Part shown: positions 1 to 6,695 of the stretch, in pieces | Position numbering within the stretch: position 1 is the first letter of the stretch | Layout of the letters: the number at the start of each line of letters is the position of its first letter | Assembly: GCA_041158045.1 (NCBI GenBank) | Contig: JBEBCD010000050.1 | Location: 1 to 12,435, forward strand | Direction: 5' to 3' | Length of the DNA: 12,435 nucleotides | Source of the DNA: CAXRBC01 sp041158045 | GTDB lineage: Bacteria > Actinomycetota > Acidimicrobiia > Acidimicrobiales > Ilumatobacteraceae | Notes under the pieces: generated by a model | The model's input: only the letters and a program-made list of their open reading frames with translations | Databases searched by the model: none | Told to the model about the DNA's origin: nothing | Program-made: the position numbers and the translations under genes

Positions 1-204
1 GCGAAGCACCTCGGCATCCCGCTCGACAAGCTCAACGTGCACGGTGGGTCGATCGCCCTCGGGCACCCGTTCGGCATGACGGGCGCGCGCATCATGACGA
101 CGCTCATCAACGGCCTGCAGCACACCGGTGGTCGCTACGGCCTCGAGACGATGTGCGTGGGTGGCGGCCAGGGCATGGCCATGGTGGTCGAGCGGCTCAA
201 CTAG
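1..204 (+). CDS. Thiolase (acetyl-CoA acetyltransferase family), C-terminal end only
   Basis: The last 67 codons of a gene that begins before the window, ending in TAG. The translation contains the two hallmark C-terminal thiolase motifs. HGGSIALGHPFGMTGAR carries the His of the GHP motif, and CVGGGQG carries the Cys that acts as acid/base near the C terminus. Thiolases catalyse CoA-dependent cleavage of 3-ketoacyl-CoA or condensation of two acyl-CoAs. The nucleophilic Cys domain lies outside the window, so degradative (FadA-type) and biosynthetic (AtoB/PhaA-type) roles cannot be separated. The gene converges on the MFS gene with 24 bp between the two stop codons. Family confidence is high; substrate is unknown. 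Confidence 0.92.
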   Translation, partial: AKHLGIPLDKLNVHGGSIALGHPFGMTGARIMTTLINGLQHTGGRYGLETMCVGGGQGMAMVVERLN

Positions 205-230
205 GGCGGCCCCGCGGGGCGCGCAGCCCT
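203..230. terminator. Possible bidirectional GC-rich hairpin between convergent genes
   Basis: AGGGC (203-207) and GCCCT (226-230) form an inverted repeat. It encloses the perfect 12-base palindrome GCCCCGCGGGGC (209-220). The dyad fills the short gap between the thiolase stop and the MFS stop and overlaps both stop codons slightly. There is no T-tract on either strand, so it is not a canonical intrinsic terminator. Position between convergent genes is the main support, and in DNA this GC-rich the dyad could be chance. Confidence 0.3.
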
Positions 231-1368
231 ACGGGCGGCGGCGCATCGCGAGCGCCAGTCCGGCGATCGCGAGGATCCCGACGGCGACGGCGAGGAACGT
301 CGTCGCCGGGCCGGTGGCGCCGTAGAGCGCGGGCGTGGTGAACGCCGCGACCATCGACCCGAAGACGCTCGCCGAGCCCGCGAGGCCCTGCGCCGCCGAG
401 GCCCGGCCCGCGGGCGCGGCGGCGGCGACGGCCGCGAGCACGGCCGGCGTGGCGAGCGACTGCGCGACGCCCTCCACCAGCCCGAGCGCGAGCACGAGCC
501 ACGGGTCGCCGAGCAGGCCGTAGACGAGCGTGCAGAGGCTGATCGGCAGGAGCAGCAGCGTGGCGACGCGGACCGGGTCGCGACGGTCGACGAGGCGGCC
601 GGCGAACGGCGCGAGGAGCACGAACGGCACGCCGTAGACGAGGAACGTGAGGCCCGTCATCGCGTTGGACCCGCCGAGGTCGGCGATGAAGCGGTCCCAG
701 AGCGCGTCGAACATGCCGGTGGGGAACGTCGCGGCGAGGGTGAGCAGCACCGCGACCCGGATCGCCGGGATGCGCAACAGGCCGAACGCGGCGCGACTCG
801 ACTCGCCCGTCTCCACGAGCTCGGGGAACCGCCGCGGCCCGACGACCGCGAGGGCGACGAGCCCGAGCACGGCGAACGCGACGAACGTGGCGTCGAGGCC
901 GAGCGGGCCGATGAGGAGGGACCCGACGAGCGGGCCCGAGACGAAGCCCGCGATCTCGATGCCCGCGACGGCGCCGAGGCGCTCCGCGCGGCGACCCTCG
1001 TCGAGGTGCGCCGCGATGGCGCGCACGGCGGGGAAGACGCAGCCGATCGACGCGCCGACGATCCCGCGGCCGAGCACGTACGCCGCGAGCGAGTCGCCGG
1101 CGGCGAAGACGACGGAGCCGACCGACGCGAGCGCGAGCCCGGCCTGCACGAGCCGGCGCCCGTGGCCGCGGTCGGCGAGCGGCGCGAAGAGCAGTTGGAC
1201 GACGAGGCCGACGGCGAAGCCGGTGCCCGCGATGAGGCCGAGCGCCGCATCGCCGTAGCCGTGGCGGTCCTGGAGCTCGGACATCGAGGCGAAGACGAGG
1301 CTGTTGGACGCCGCGGTCGCGTACGACGACGCGAGGAGGAGCGCCAGATCGGCGCGGCGGCCGCTCAC
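229..1368 (-). CDS. MFS transporter (12-TM type)
   Basis: A 379-residue integral membrane protein made almost entirely of hydrophobic segments. It fits a 12-helix major facilitator that moves a small molecule, often as proton-coupled efflux, across the inner membrane. Motif A appears after TM2 as PLADRGHGRR (residues 63-72). A second-half counterpart, FAGRLVDRRDPVR (255-267), marks the usual internal duplication. A charged loop around residues 178-195 separates the halves. I chose the GTG at 1366-1368, which overlaps the stop of the upstream serine hydrolase as GTGA. The longer frame to 1425 only adds an Arg-rich stretch lying inside that gene. It is the last gene of the minus-strand run. No substrate can be assigned; its linkage to a serine hydrolase and DAHP synthase gives at most a hint of aromatic-metabolite export. 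Confidence 0.88.
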   Translation of the reverse strand: MSGRRADLALLLASSYATAASNSLVFASMSELQDRHGYGDAALGLIAGTGFAVGLVVQLLFAPLADRGHGRRLVQAGLALASVGSVVFAAGDSLAAYVLGRGIVGASIGCVFPAVRAIAAHLDEGRRAERLGAVAGIEIAGFVSGPLVGSLLIGPLGLDATFVAFAVLGLVALAVVGPRRFPELVETGESSRAAFGLLRIPAIRVAVLLTLAATFPTGMFDALWDRFIADLGGSNAMTGLTFLVYGVPFVLLAPFAGRLVDRRDPVRVATLLLLPISLCTLVYGLLGDPWLVLALGLVEGVAQSLATPAVLAAVAAAAPAGRASAAQGLAGSASVFGSMVAAFTTPALYGATGPATTFLAVAVGILAIAGLALAMRRRP

Positions 1369-2177
1369 GCGCGGGCCTCGGCGACGACGGCGTCGCAGAA
1401 CGCGGGCCAGTCGGGCAGCGCCCACGGGCCGAACTCCCGCTCGCAGAGCGCGATCGCCGCGACGTCGGCGACGGGGTCGTGCCAGAGGAACGACCCGGTG
1501 CCACCGAAGTGACCGGCGGTGCCCGCGCTGCAGCGGTCACCGAGCCAGTGCGGTGACTTCGCGCCCTTCAGCTCGGGGCCGAGGCCCCACGGGCAGGGGT
1601 CGAAGCGTCCGACGCCCGGCACGACGCCCTCGAGCGCCGGCCACTGCGGGGCGCGAGCGTCGAGCCACGTCGCACGCGACACGAGCGTCGGGCGGCGCAG
1701 CTCTGCGGCGAAGCGCGCGAGGTCGTCGACGGTGGACCAGACGTCGCGGGCGGGCGAGCCGTCGAGGCCCGTGTCGGCCATGCCGAGCGGCGCGCACACG
1801 GCCTCGTCGAGGTACTCGTCGAAGGCCATGCCGCTGGCCGCGGCGACGTGGGCGGCGGCGAGGTCGTAGCCGACGTTGGAGTAGACGCGCTTGGTGCCCG
1901 GCGGAAGGAACGGCTCCGCACCCTCGAACGAGTAGCCCCCCGCGTGCGCGAGGAGGTGGCGCAGCGTGCAGCCGGGCTGGCCGACGGGATCCTCGAGGGA
2001 GACCGAGCCCTCCTCGGCGGCGACGAGCACGGCCCAGGCGGTGAGGAGCTTGCTCACCGACGCGATGCGCCCGACGCGCGCGCAGTCGCCGCGGCGGTGC
2101 ACCTCGCCGCGGCGGTCGACCACCGCGACCGCGGGATCGGGGACGTCCCAGCCCGCGACGAGGTCGAGGGCCCGCAC
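1365..2177 (-). CDS. Beta-lactamase-fold serine hydrolase (class C / PBP-like family)
   Basis: A 270-residue protein with all three active-site motifs of the class C beta-lactamase / D,D-peptidase / esterase superfamily. These are SxxK (S40-V-S-K43), YxN (Y99-S-N101) and an HxG-type third motif (HFGGTG, from H223). The segment LRHLLAHAGGYSF after the first motif and the LGMADTGL segment are typical of this family. No signal peptide or membrane segment precedes S40, so it is probably cytoplasmic. That argues against a periplasmic beta-lactamase and for an esterase- or amidase-type activity. At 270 residues it is shorter than typical AmpC (about 360). The start is GTG (2175-2177), 7 bp after the DAHP synthase stop and without a visible Shine-Dalgarno. 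Its stop overlaps the MFS start by 4 bases. Family is firm; substrate is unknown. Confidence 0.88.
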   Translation of the reverse strand: MRALDLVAGWDVPDPAVAVVDRRGEVHRRGDCARVGRIASVSKLLTAWAVLVAAEEGSVSLEDPVGQPGCTLRHLLAHAGGYSFEGAEPFLPPGTKRVYSNVGYDLAAAHVAAASGMAFDEYLDEAVCAPLGMADTGLDGSPARDVWSTVDDLARFAAELRRPTLVSRATWLDARAPQWPALEGVVPGVGRFDPCPWGLGPELKGAKSPHWLGDRCSAGTAGHFGGTGSFLWHDPVADVAAIALCEREFGPWALPDWPAFCDAVVAEARA

Positions 2178-2184
2178 GCGCGGC

Positions 2185-3534
2185 TCAGCCGGCGGCGCGG
2201 ATCAGCTCGGCGACTCGGAAGGCGAGGTCCAGCGACTGACGCGCGTTGAGGCGCGGGTCGCAGACCGTCTCGTAGCGGGTGTCGAGGTCGTCGGCGCCGA
2301 CGGCCTCCGCGCCGCCGAGGCACTCCGTGACGTTGTCGCCGGTGAGCTCGACGTGGATGCCGCCCGGCCAGGTGCCCTCCGCGCGGTGCGCGGCGACGAA
2401 GCCGGTGATCTCGCGCAGGATGTGGTCGAAGTGGCGGGTCTTGCGACCGTTGGGCGCGGTGAACGTGTTGGCGTGCATCGGGTCGCAGGCCCACACGACG
2501 GGATGGCCGGCGTCGCGGACGGCGCGCAGGAGCGGCCGCAGCCCGTCCTCGATGCGGTCGGCGCCCATGCGCGCGATGAGCGTGAGCCGGCCGGGGACGC
2601 GCGCGGGGTTGAGCGCCTCGCAGAGGTCGAGCACCCACTCGGCGGTGGCATCCGGGCCGATCTTGCAGCCCACCGGGTTGCCCACGCCGCGGAGGAACTC
2701 GACGTGCGCCCCGTCGAGCTGGCGCGTGCGCTCGCCGATCCAGAGCATGTGCGCGGAGCAGTCGTACCAGTCGCCGGTGAGCGAGTCCTGGCGGGTGAGC
2801 GCCTCCTCGTAGCCGAGGATGAGCGCCTCGTGGCTCGTCCACACGTCGACCTCGTGCAGCGCGGAGTGCTGCTCGGTGTCGACGCCGCACGCGCGCATGA
2901 AGCGCAGCGCGCGCTCGACCTCGGCCGCGACCTGCTCGTAGCGGCGGCCCTCGGCGCTCGTGGAGACGAACTCCTGGTTCCACGCGTGGACGCGGTTGAG
3001 GTCCGCGAAGCCGCCCTTGGTGAAGGCGCGCACCAGGTTGAGCGTGCTCGCCGACTGGTGGTACGCCTGCACGAGGCGCTCGGGGTCGGGGCGGCGGGCC
3101 TCGGCGTGGAAGGCCGGGTCGTTGACCATGTGTCCGCGGAAGGAGGGGAGGCTCGCGCCGCCGACCGTCTCGCGGTCGGCCGAGCGGGGCTTGGCGAACT
3201 GGCCGGCGATGCGCCCGACCTTCACCACGGGCACGCCCATGCTGTAGGTGAGCATCACCGCCATCTGGAGGATGACGCGGAGCTTCTCGCGGATGTTGAC
3301 CGCGGTGAACTCCTCGAAGGACTCGGCGCAGTCGCCCGCCTGCAGCAGGAACGCGTTGCCGTGCGCCACGCGACCGAGCGCGGCCTGGAGCGACCGGGCC
3401 TCGCCCGCGAAGACGAGCGGGGGATAGGACGCGATCTGCTTGAGCGCACGCTCGAGCGCCGCCTCGTCCGGCCAGGCCGGCTGCTGCGCGGCCGGCATCG
3501 ACCGCCAGGAGGCGGGCGTCCAGTCGCGCGGCAC
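2185..3534 (-). CDS. aroG: 3-deoxy-7-phosphoheptulonate synthase, class II
   Basis: A 449-residue class II DAHP synthase. It condenses phosphoenolpyruvate and erythrose 4-phosphate to DAHP, the first committed step of the shikimate pathway, in the cytoplasm. Family signatures run the whole length: PAAQQPAWPD near the N terminus, FLLQAGDCAESF (metal-ligand C69), VKVGRIAGQFAKPRS, WIGERTRQLDGAH, CDPMHANT (H354), HVELTGDNVTECLGG (E396) and YETVCDPRLN (D426). C69/H354/E396/D426 match the divalent-metal set known for this class. Two positions differ from the commonest consensus: LLQAGDC for LLQGGDC, and MHANT for MHGNT. The length fits the family. The start is GTG at 3532-3534, 36 bp after the sigma-factor stop; no Shine-Dalgarno is seen, so it is probably co-transcribed with the sigma gene. 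Feedback regulation cannot be read from the sequence. Confidence 0.96.
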   Translation of the reverse strand: MPRDWTPASWRSMPAAQQPAWPDEAALERALKQIASYPPLVFAGEARSLQAALGRVAHGNAFLLQAGDCAESFEEFTAVNIREKLRVILQMAVMLTYSMGVPVVKVGRIAGQFAKPRSADRETVGGASLPSFRGHMVNDPAFHAEARRPDPERLVQAYHQSASTLNLVRAFTKGGFADLNRVHAWNQEFVSTSAEGRRYEQVAAEVERALRFMRACGVDTEQHSALHEVDVWTSHEALILGYEEALTRQDSLTGDWYDCSAHMLWIGERTRQLDGAHVEFLRGVGNPVGCKIGPDATAEWVLDLCEALNPARVPGRLTLIARMGADRIEDGLRPLLRAVRDAGHPVVWACDPMHANTFTAPNGRKTRHFDHILREITGFVAAHRAEGTWPGGIHVELTGDNVTECLGGAEAVGADDLDTRYETVCDPRLNARQSLDLAFRVAELIRAAG

Positions 3535-3570
3535 GGCGGGTCGTCCGGGGCGGGGCGGCGGGTGCCGGCG

Positions 3571-4398
3571 CTAGACGGTGAGGATCTCGCCGGCGTCGTC
3601 GCGCAGCGAGTCGACGGCGCGGCTCACGAGACGGCGGGCGGCCTCGGCGGTGACGCCGAGCTCCTCGCCGACCTGGCGGAAGCTCTTGCGCTCGCCGTCG
3701 TAGAGCCCGAAGCGGGCCTCGACGGCGTAGCGGGCGCGCTCGTCGAGCGTGCCGAGCAGGCGGTCGAGCAGGTCGGTGTCGACCATGTCCATGACCGCGT
3801 CCTCGGGGCTGACGTCGTCGTTGGGCACGAGGTCGCCGAGCGTCGCGTCGCCGTCGTCGCCGATCGTCTTGTCGAGCGACACCGGCGTGGTGAGACGGTG
3901 CAGTTCGGCGTTCTGCGCGCTGAGGCCCTCGGCGTCGCCCGAGCCCTGGCGCAGCGCGGCGCGGAGCATCGCGGAGCGGTCGCCGGGGATGCGGATGAGG
4001 CTGGCCTTCTGGTCGAGGGCGCGGCCGATCGCCTGGCGGATCCAGAACGTCGCGTAGGTGGAGAACTTGAAGCCGCGGCGCCAGTCGAACTTGTCGACCG
4101 CGTGCTCGAGGCCGAGGTTGCCCTCCTGGATGAGGTCGAGCAGGTCCATGCCCTGGGGCAGCGGGTAGCGGCGCGCGATGGACACGACGAGGCGCAGGTT
4201 GGCGCGGATGAAGCGGTCCTTGGCCTTCGCGGCGTTGCGCAGGTCGGCGCGCAGCGCGGCGCCACGCTGGCCGGCGGCGATGCGCTGCTGCGCCTCGCGG
4301 CCCGCCTCGATCGCCTTGGAGAGCGTGCGCTCGTCCTCGGCGGTGAGGAGCGGGACCTTGCCGATCTCGTTCAGGTAGATGCCAATGGAGTCAGACAT
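3571..4398 (-). CDS. RNA polymerase sigma-70 family factor (RpoD-like, group 2 type) with short region 3
   Basis: A 275-residue sigma factor. Region 1.2 is at residues 5-40 (IGIYLNEIGKVPLLTAEDE). Region 2 spans about 58-140, including the core-binding stretch DLIQEGNLGLEHAVDKFDWRRGF and the promoter-melting/-10 stretch FSTYATFWIRQAIGRALDQ followed by IRIP. Region 4 is at about 209-275, with a helix-turn-helix at KSFRQVGEELGVTAEAARRLVSRA. The block between IRIP and PVSLD is 33 residues, against about 50 in E. coli RpoD. The second half of region 3, the GREPT-type helix region, is not recognisable. An acidic linker (178-208) precedes region 4. The ATG at 4396-4398 sits 6 bases after GAAGGA, the clearest Shine-Dalgarno in the window; the upstream extension of the frame lacks family similarity. 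It lacks region 1.1, so it is probably an alternative rather than the primary sigma. Its regulon is unknown. It heads the minus-strand run. Confidence 0.93.
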   Translation of the reverse strand: MSDSIGIYLNEIGKVPLLTAEDERTLSKAIEAGREAQQRIAAGQRGAALRADLRNAAKAKDRFIRANLRLVVSIARRYPLPQGMDLLDLIQEGNLGLEHAVDKFDWRRGFKFSTYATFWIRQAIGRALDQKASLIRIPGDRSAMLRAALRQGSGDAEGLSAQNAELHRLTTPVSLDKTIGDDGDATLGDLVPNDDVSPEDAVMDMVDTDLLDRLLGTLDERARYAVEARFGLYDGERKSFRQVGEELGVTAEAARRLVSRAVDSLRDDAGEILTV

Positions 4399-4404
4399 GG
4401 GGGT

Positions 4405-4410
4405 TCCTTC
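4405..4410 (-). promoter_or_regulatory. Shine-Dalgarno of the sigma-factor gene
   Basis: On the minus strand GAAGGA stands 6 bases upstream of the ATG, with an ACCCCC spacer. It fixes the start of the sigma gene at 4398. It is notable because most other genes in the window show no comparable ribosome binding site. Confidence 0.75.
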
Positions 4411-4415
4411 GCAAC

Positions 4416-4449
4416 GGGGGGTATTCGGGGGGATTCGGGGGTGAGGGGG
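4416..4449 (+). promoter_or_regulatory. Four-tract G-quadruplex motif in the divergent promoter region
   Basis: The plus strand has four G-runs of 6, 6, 5 and 5 (4416-4421, 4427-4432, 4437-4441, 4445-4449). They are separated by loops TATTC, ATTC and TGA. A fifth run of five G lies at 4399-4403. Loops of 3-5 bases with runs of at least 5 satisfy the usual G-quadruplex pattern easily. The block lies in the inferred 5' leader of the sigma gene, so the G-rich strand is the template strand and the mRNA would be C-rich. A role in regulating the sigma gene or nadD is inference. Confidence 0.5.
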
Positions 4450-4466
4450 TAACGCGGGGACTGGCA

Positions 4467-4495
4467 ACAATAGGGCATCGGCAACGAGCGCACAA
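4467..4495 (-). promoter_or_regulatory. Predicted sigma-70-type promoter for the sigma factor operon
   Basis: On the minus strand, TTGTGC (4495-4490) and TATTGT (4472-4467) are separated by exactly 17 bases. They match the -35 and -10 consensus at 3/6 and 4/6 positions. Transcription would start near 4460, giving a leader of about 62 nucleotides that contains the C-tracts and the Shine-Dalgarno. No competing pair of this quality is seen in the region. The first ATG downstream in the right frame is that of the sigma gene. Confidence 0.5.
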
Positions 4496-4538
4496 GAGTT
4501 GAGGGGAATTTTCACATGGCCCGCCGACGCGCCCGTCG

Positions 4539-4544
4539 TACGAT
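4539..4544 (+). promoter_or_regulatory. Predicted -10 box (TACGAT) for the nadD operon
   Basis: TACGAT fits the TAnnnT -10 consensus of high-GC Actinomycetota. It is followed by six bases (TTCCTA) and then GTG at 4551, the spacing expected if transcription starts on that G. No good -35 hexamer lies 16-18 bases upstream, which is common in this group but lowers confidence. It is the only plausible -10 box just upstream of the nadD start. Confidence 0.4.
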
Positions 4545-4550
4545 TTCCTA

Positions 4551-4580
4551 GTGCCACCACGCATCGGGACGCGCCGGTAG
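4551..4580 (+). CDS. Candidate leaderless 9-codon leader ORF coupled to nadD
   Basis: The frame starts with GTG seven bases after the end of a TACGAT box and encodes VPPRIGTRR. Its TAG stop shares its last base with the nadD GTG start (TAGTG at 4578-4582). If transcription starts at 4551 this would be a leaderless mini-ORF delivering ribosomes to nadD, which has no convincing Shine-Dalgarno. The same TAGTG junction occurs between rsfS and lacZ. The ORF is very short, and its expression is inferred from geometry alone. Confidence 0.3.
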   Translation: MPPRIGTRR

Positions 4581-5152
4581 TGCGCTCCCGCATCGGGGTG
4601 TTCGGCGGCACCTTCGACCCGCCCCACCTCGGGCACCTCGTGACGGCCGTCAACGTCCGCCACGCCCTGCGGCTCGACCTCGTCATCCTCATGGTGGCCC
4701 ACGACCCGTGGCAGAAGGCCCGGCGCGTCAGCCCCGCCGCGGACCGCCTCGCGATGGTCGAGGCCGCCGTGCGCGGGCTCGACGGCGTCGTCGCCGGCCG
4801 CCTCGAGGTGGACCGCGGCGGACCCACCTACACCGCGGACACCCTCGCCGAGCTCGCGCGCCTGCACCCGGGAGCCGAGCTCTTCACCATCGTGGGCGAC
4901 GACGTGGCCGCCTCGTTCGGCGACTGGGCGCGCGCCGCCGACGTCGCCGCGGCGTCGACGCTCGTCGTGGTCGACCGCCCGGGCTCGCCGCTCACGCCGC
5001 CCGGCGAGTGGCGCTGGGAGCGCGTGGAGGTGCCGCGCCTCGAGGTGAGCAGCACCGACCTGCGCGCGCGGGCCGCCGACGGGCGGCCGCTCGACTTCCT
5101 CGTCCCCGACGCGGTGCGCGGCATCATCGCGGCGCGCGGGCTGTACGCATGA
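4580..5152 (+). CDS. nadD: Nicotinate-nucleotide adenylyltransferase
   Basis: A 190-residue NadD. It transfers AMP from ATP to nicotinate mononucleotide to form deamido-NAD in the NAD biosynthesis pathway, in the cytoplasm. The nucleotidyltransferase signature GGTFDPPHLGHL is at residues 9-20, with both HxGH-type histidines. DPWQK (42-46) is the substrate-loop variant typical of actinobacterial NadD. GGPTYTADTL (80-89) and the ATP-binding SSTDLR (157-162) are also present. The length matches the family. I chose GTG 4580-4582, which places the signature at residue 9; the frame extends upstream to 4499 but lacks family sequence there. Its TGA overlaps the next ATG (ATGA at 5149-5152), so translation is probably coupled. 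It is first in the plus-strand run, next to rsfS as in many Actinomycetota. Confidence 0.94.
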   Translation: MRSRIGVFGGTFDPPHLGHLVTAVNVRHALRLDLVILMVAHDPWQKARRVSPAADRLAMVEAAVRGLDGVVAGRLEVDRGGPTYTADTLAELARLHPGAELFTIVGDDVAASFGDWARAADVAAASTLVVVDRPGSPLTPPGEWRWERVEVPRLEVSSTDLRARAADGRPLDFLVPDAVRGIIAARGLYA

Positions 5153-6339
5153 CCGCGATCCCGGCCCGCGCGCGCCAGCGCATGATCGTCGCGCTGTGCT
5201 GCGGCCTCGCGGCGGCGATCGCGCTCCCCGCCGGCCTCGTCGTCGGCATGAACGCGGTGCTCAACGAGCGGGGCGGCGTGCGCGTCGTCGAGCCGACCAC
5301 GCTGCGCATCCCCGCGACGCCGGCCGCGCTGCTCGGCGTGCGCAACGCCGCGGGCGAGGTGACCGCGCTCTGGGCGCTCGCGCTCGCGACCGACGGCGTG
5401 GGCGGCACGATCGTGTCGGTGCCGGCCAAGGCCGCGCCACCCGTCGCGGAGGGCGAGGCACCGCGACGGCTCGCCGACGGCGACGTGGGCGGTGACCCGG
5501 CCGCGCTCGTCGCCGACGCCGAGGCGCTCCTCGGCGTCACCTTCGCCGTCGCCGCGGTGGTCGACCGCGACGCGCTCGCCGCGATGCTCGACCCGGTCGG
5601 CGCCGTCGAGGTCGTGCTCGACTCCGACGTGCGGCGCACGGAGCCCGACGGCTCGACGGCGGTGGTGGCCAAGGCCGGGCGCCGCACCGTCGACGCGGGC
5701 GTGCTCGCCGACGTGCTCACGGCGCGCGAGATCGACCAGCCCGAGTCCGCGCGGGCCAACCACCAGCGGTCCGTGCTCGCCGCCGTCGCCTCCGGCGCGG
5801 GCAATGCGGCGGCCCGCGGGGCCGCCGGGTCCGCGGATGCCGGGGTCCCGCGCACGATCGAGGCCTTCGTCGCCCGCCTGCTCGGCGGCACGGTGCAGAC
5901 CTGGCAGCTCAGCGCCACCGCGGTGCCGCGCGGGGACGGCAACCCGGACGGCCTCGACCTCTACGCGCTCGACCCGGCCGAGGTGCTGCTCGTGATGGCG
6001 AGCGTGGCGCCGACGTCGCTCGTGGCGGCCGCGGACGAGGACGCGCCGCGCGTGCAGATCGACAGTCCGCTCAACGACCCGCTCGCGAGCCGCGAGGCGG
6101 TGCGGCGCCTCGCCGAGCTCGGCTTCGCCGTCGTGCTCGTGCGCGAGGTACCCGGGCCCGCACCGAGCCTCACGCGCCTCGAGCTCGCCGACGGGGCCGC
6201 CGCGGCCCGCCTCGAGGACGTGGTGGCCCGCATGGGCGACGCCGAGACGGCCTCGGCCGTGGAGCGGACGGAGGGCGTCGACGTGCGGGTGGTGCTCGGC
6301 GAGTCGTTCGCCACGTTCGTCGCGGCGGCGCGCTCGTGA
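5149..6339 (+). CDS. Membrane-anchored LCP-like / LytR_C domain protein with degenerate catalytic motif
   Basis: A 396-residue protein with one N-terminal transmembrane segment (about 12-36) and the remainder probably outside the membrane. Residues about 60-215 follow the LytR-CpsA-Psr (LCP) layout: a central strand ending in VSVPAKA, where active LCP proteins have SIPRD, then DRDALAAMLDPVGAVEVVLDSDV in place of the usual GGVDV segment, and TAREIDQPESARANHQRSVL in place of the RxR...RxxRQ helix. The PRD-type Arg/Asp are absent, so glycopolymer ligase activity is doubtful. Residues about 298-387 resemble a LytR_C domain (REAVRRLAELGFAVVLV ... VDVRVVLGESF). LCP enzymes attach glycopolymers to peptidoglycan; this one may be a structural or regulatory relative. 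It starts by ATGA overlap with nadD and ends by GTGA overlap with rsfS. Confidence 0.72.
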   Translation: MTAIPARARQRMIVALCCGLAAAIALPAGLVVGMNAVLNERGGVRVVEPTTLRIPATPAALLGVRNAAGEVTALWALALATDGVGGTIVSVPAKAAPPVAEGEAPRRLADGDVGGDPAALVADAEALLGVTFAVAAVVDRDALAAMLDPVGAVEVVLDSDVRRTEPDGSTAVVAKAGRRTVDAGVLADVLTAREIDQPESARANHQRSVLAAVASGAGNAAARGAAGSADAGVPRTIEAFVARLLGGTVQTWQLSATAVPRGDGNPDGLDLYALDPAEVLLVMASVAPTSLVAAADEDAPRVQIDSPLNDPLASREAVRRLAELGFAVVLVREVPGPAPSLTRLELADGAAAARLEDVVARMGDAETASAVERTEGVDVRVVLGESFATFVAAARS

Positions 6340-6695
6340 CGGCGCGCGAGCTCGCCGCGCTCGCCGCCCGGGCGGCGGACGACGCCCAGGCCCGCGACGT
6401 GGTGGTGCTCGACGTCGGGGACGTGCTCGCGATCACCGAGTGCTTCGTCGTCGCGAGCGCGGGCAACGTCCGCCTCGTGCGCACGGTGATGGACCGCGTC
6501 GAGGCCGCGGTCCGCGCCGGGACGGGGCGCTCGCCGCGCAGCGTGGAGGGCCTCGGGGAGTCGCAGTGGGTGCTGGCCGACTACGGCGACGTGGTGGTGC
6601 ACGTCTTCCTCGATGCGACGCGCGAGTACTACGACATCGAGCGCCTCTACCTCGACGTGCCGGTCGTCGAGTGGCGCGCGCGGGCGGGCCGCTAG
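6336..6695 (+). CDS. rsfS: Ribosomal silencing factor RsfS
   Basis: A 119-residue RsfS (Iojap/DUF143 family). It binds ribosomal protein uL14 on the large subunit and blocks subunit joining during starvation. Diagnostic blocks are ITECFVVASAGNVRLVRTV, SVEGLGESQWVLADYGDVVV and HVFLDATREYYDIERLY. The usual length is about 105-130 residues. The GTG start at 6336 overlaps the stop of the LytR-like gene (GTGA). The TAG stop at 6693-6695 shares its G with the lacZ GTG start. The nadD-lytR-rsfS order is common in Actinomycetota and supports the assignment. No separate promoter is seen. Confidence 0.95.
   Translation: MTARELAALAARAADDAQARDVVVLDVGDVLAITECFVVASAGNVRLVRTVMDRVEAAVRAGTGRSPRSVEGLGESQWVLADYGDVVVHVFLDATREYYDIERLYLDVPVVEWRARAGR

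Noticed and set aside
1966..4452. Plus-strand frame of about 828 codons opposite the DAHP synthase and sigma genes.
   Set aside because: It is compositionally biased (Glu/Val/Ala/Arg) and has no recognisable domain. It is the mirror of two certain minus-strand genes.
4499..4579. Longer nadD start at TTG 4499.
   Set aside because: It would add 27 residues with no NadD similarity, overlap the predicted -10 box, and move the GGTFDPPHLGH signature far from the N terminus.
4399..4827. Longer N terminus for the sigma factor, in frame up to 4827.
   Set aside because: The extra sequence lies opposite nadD and has no sigma region 1.1 similarity. The ATG at 4398 has a strong Shine-Dalgarno.
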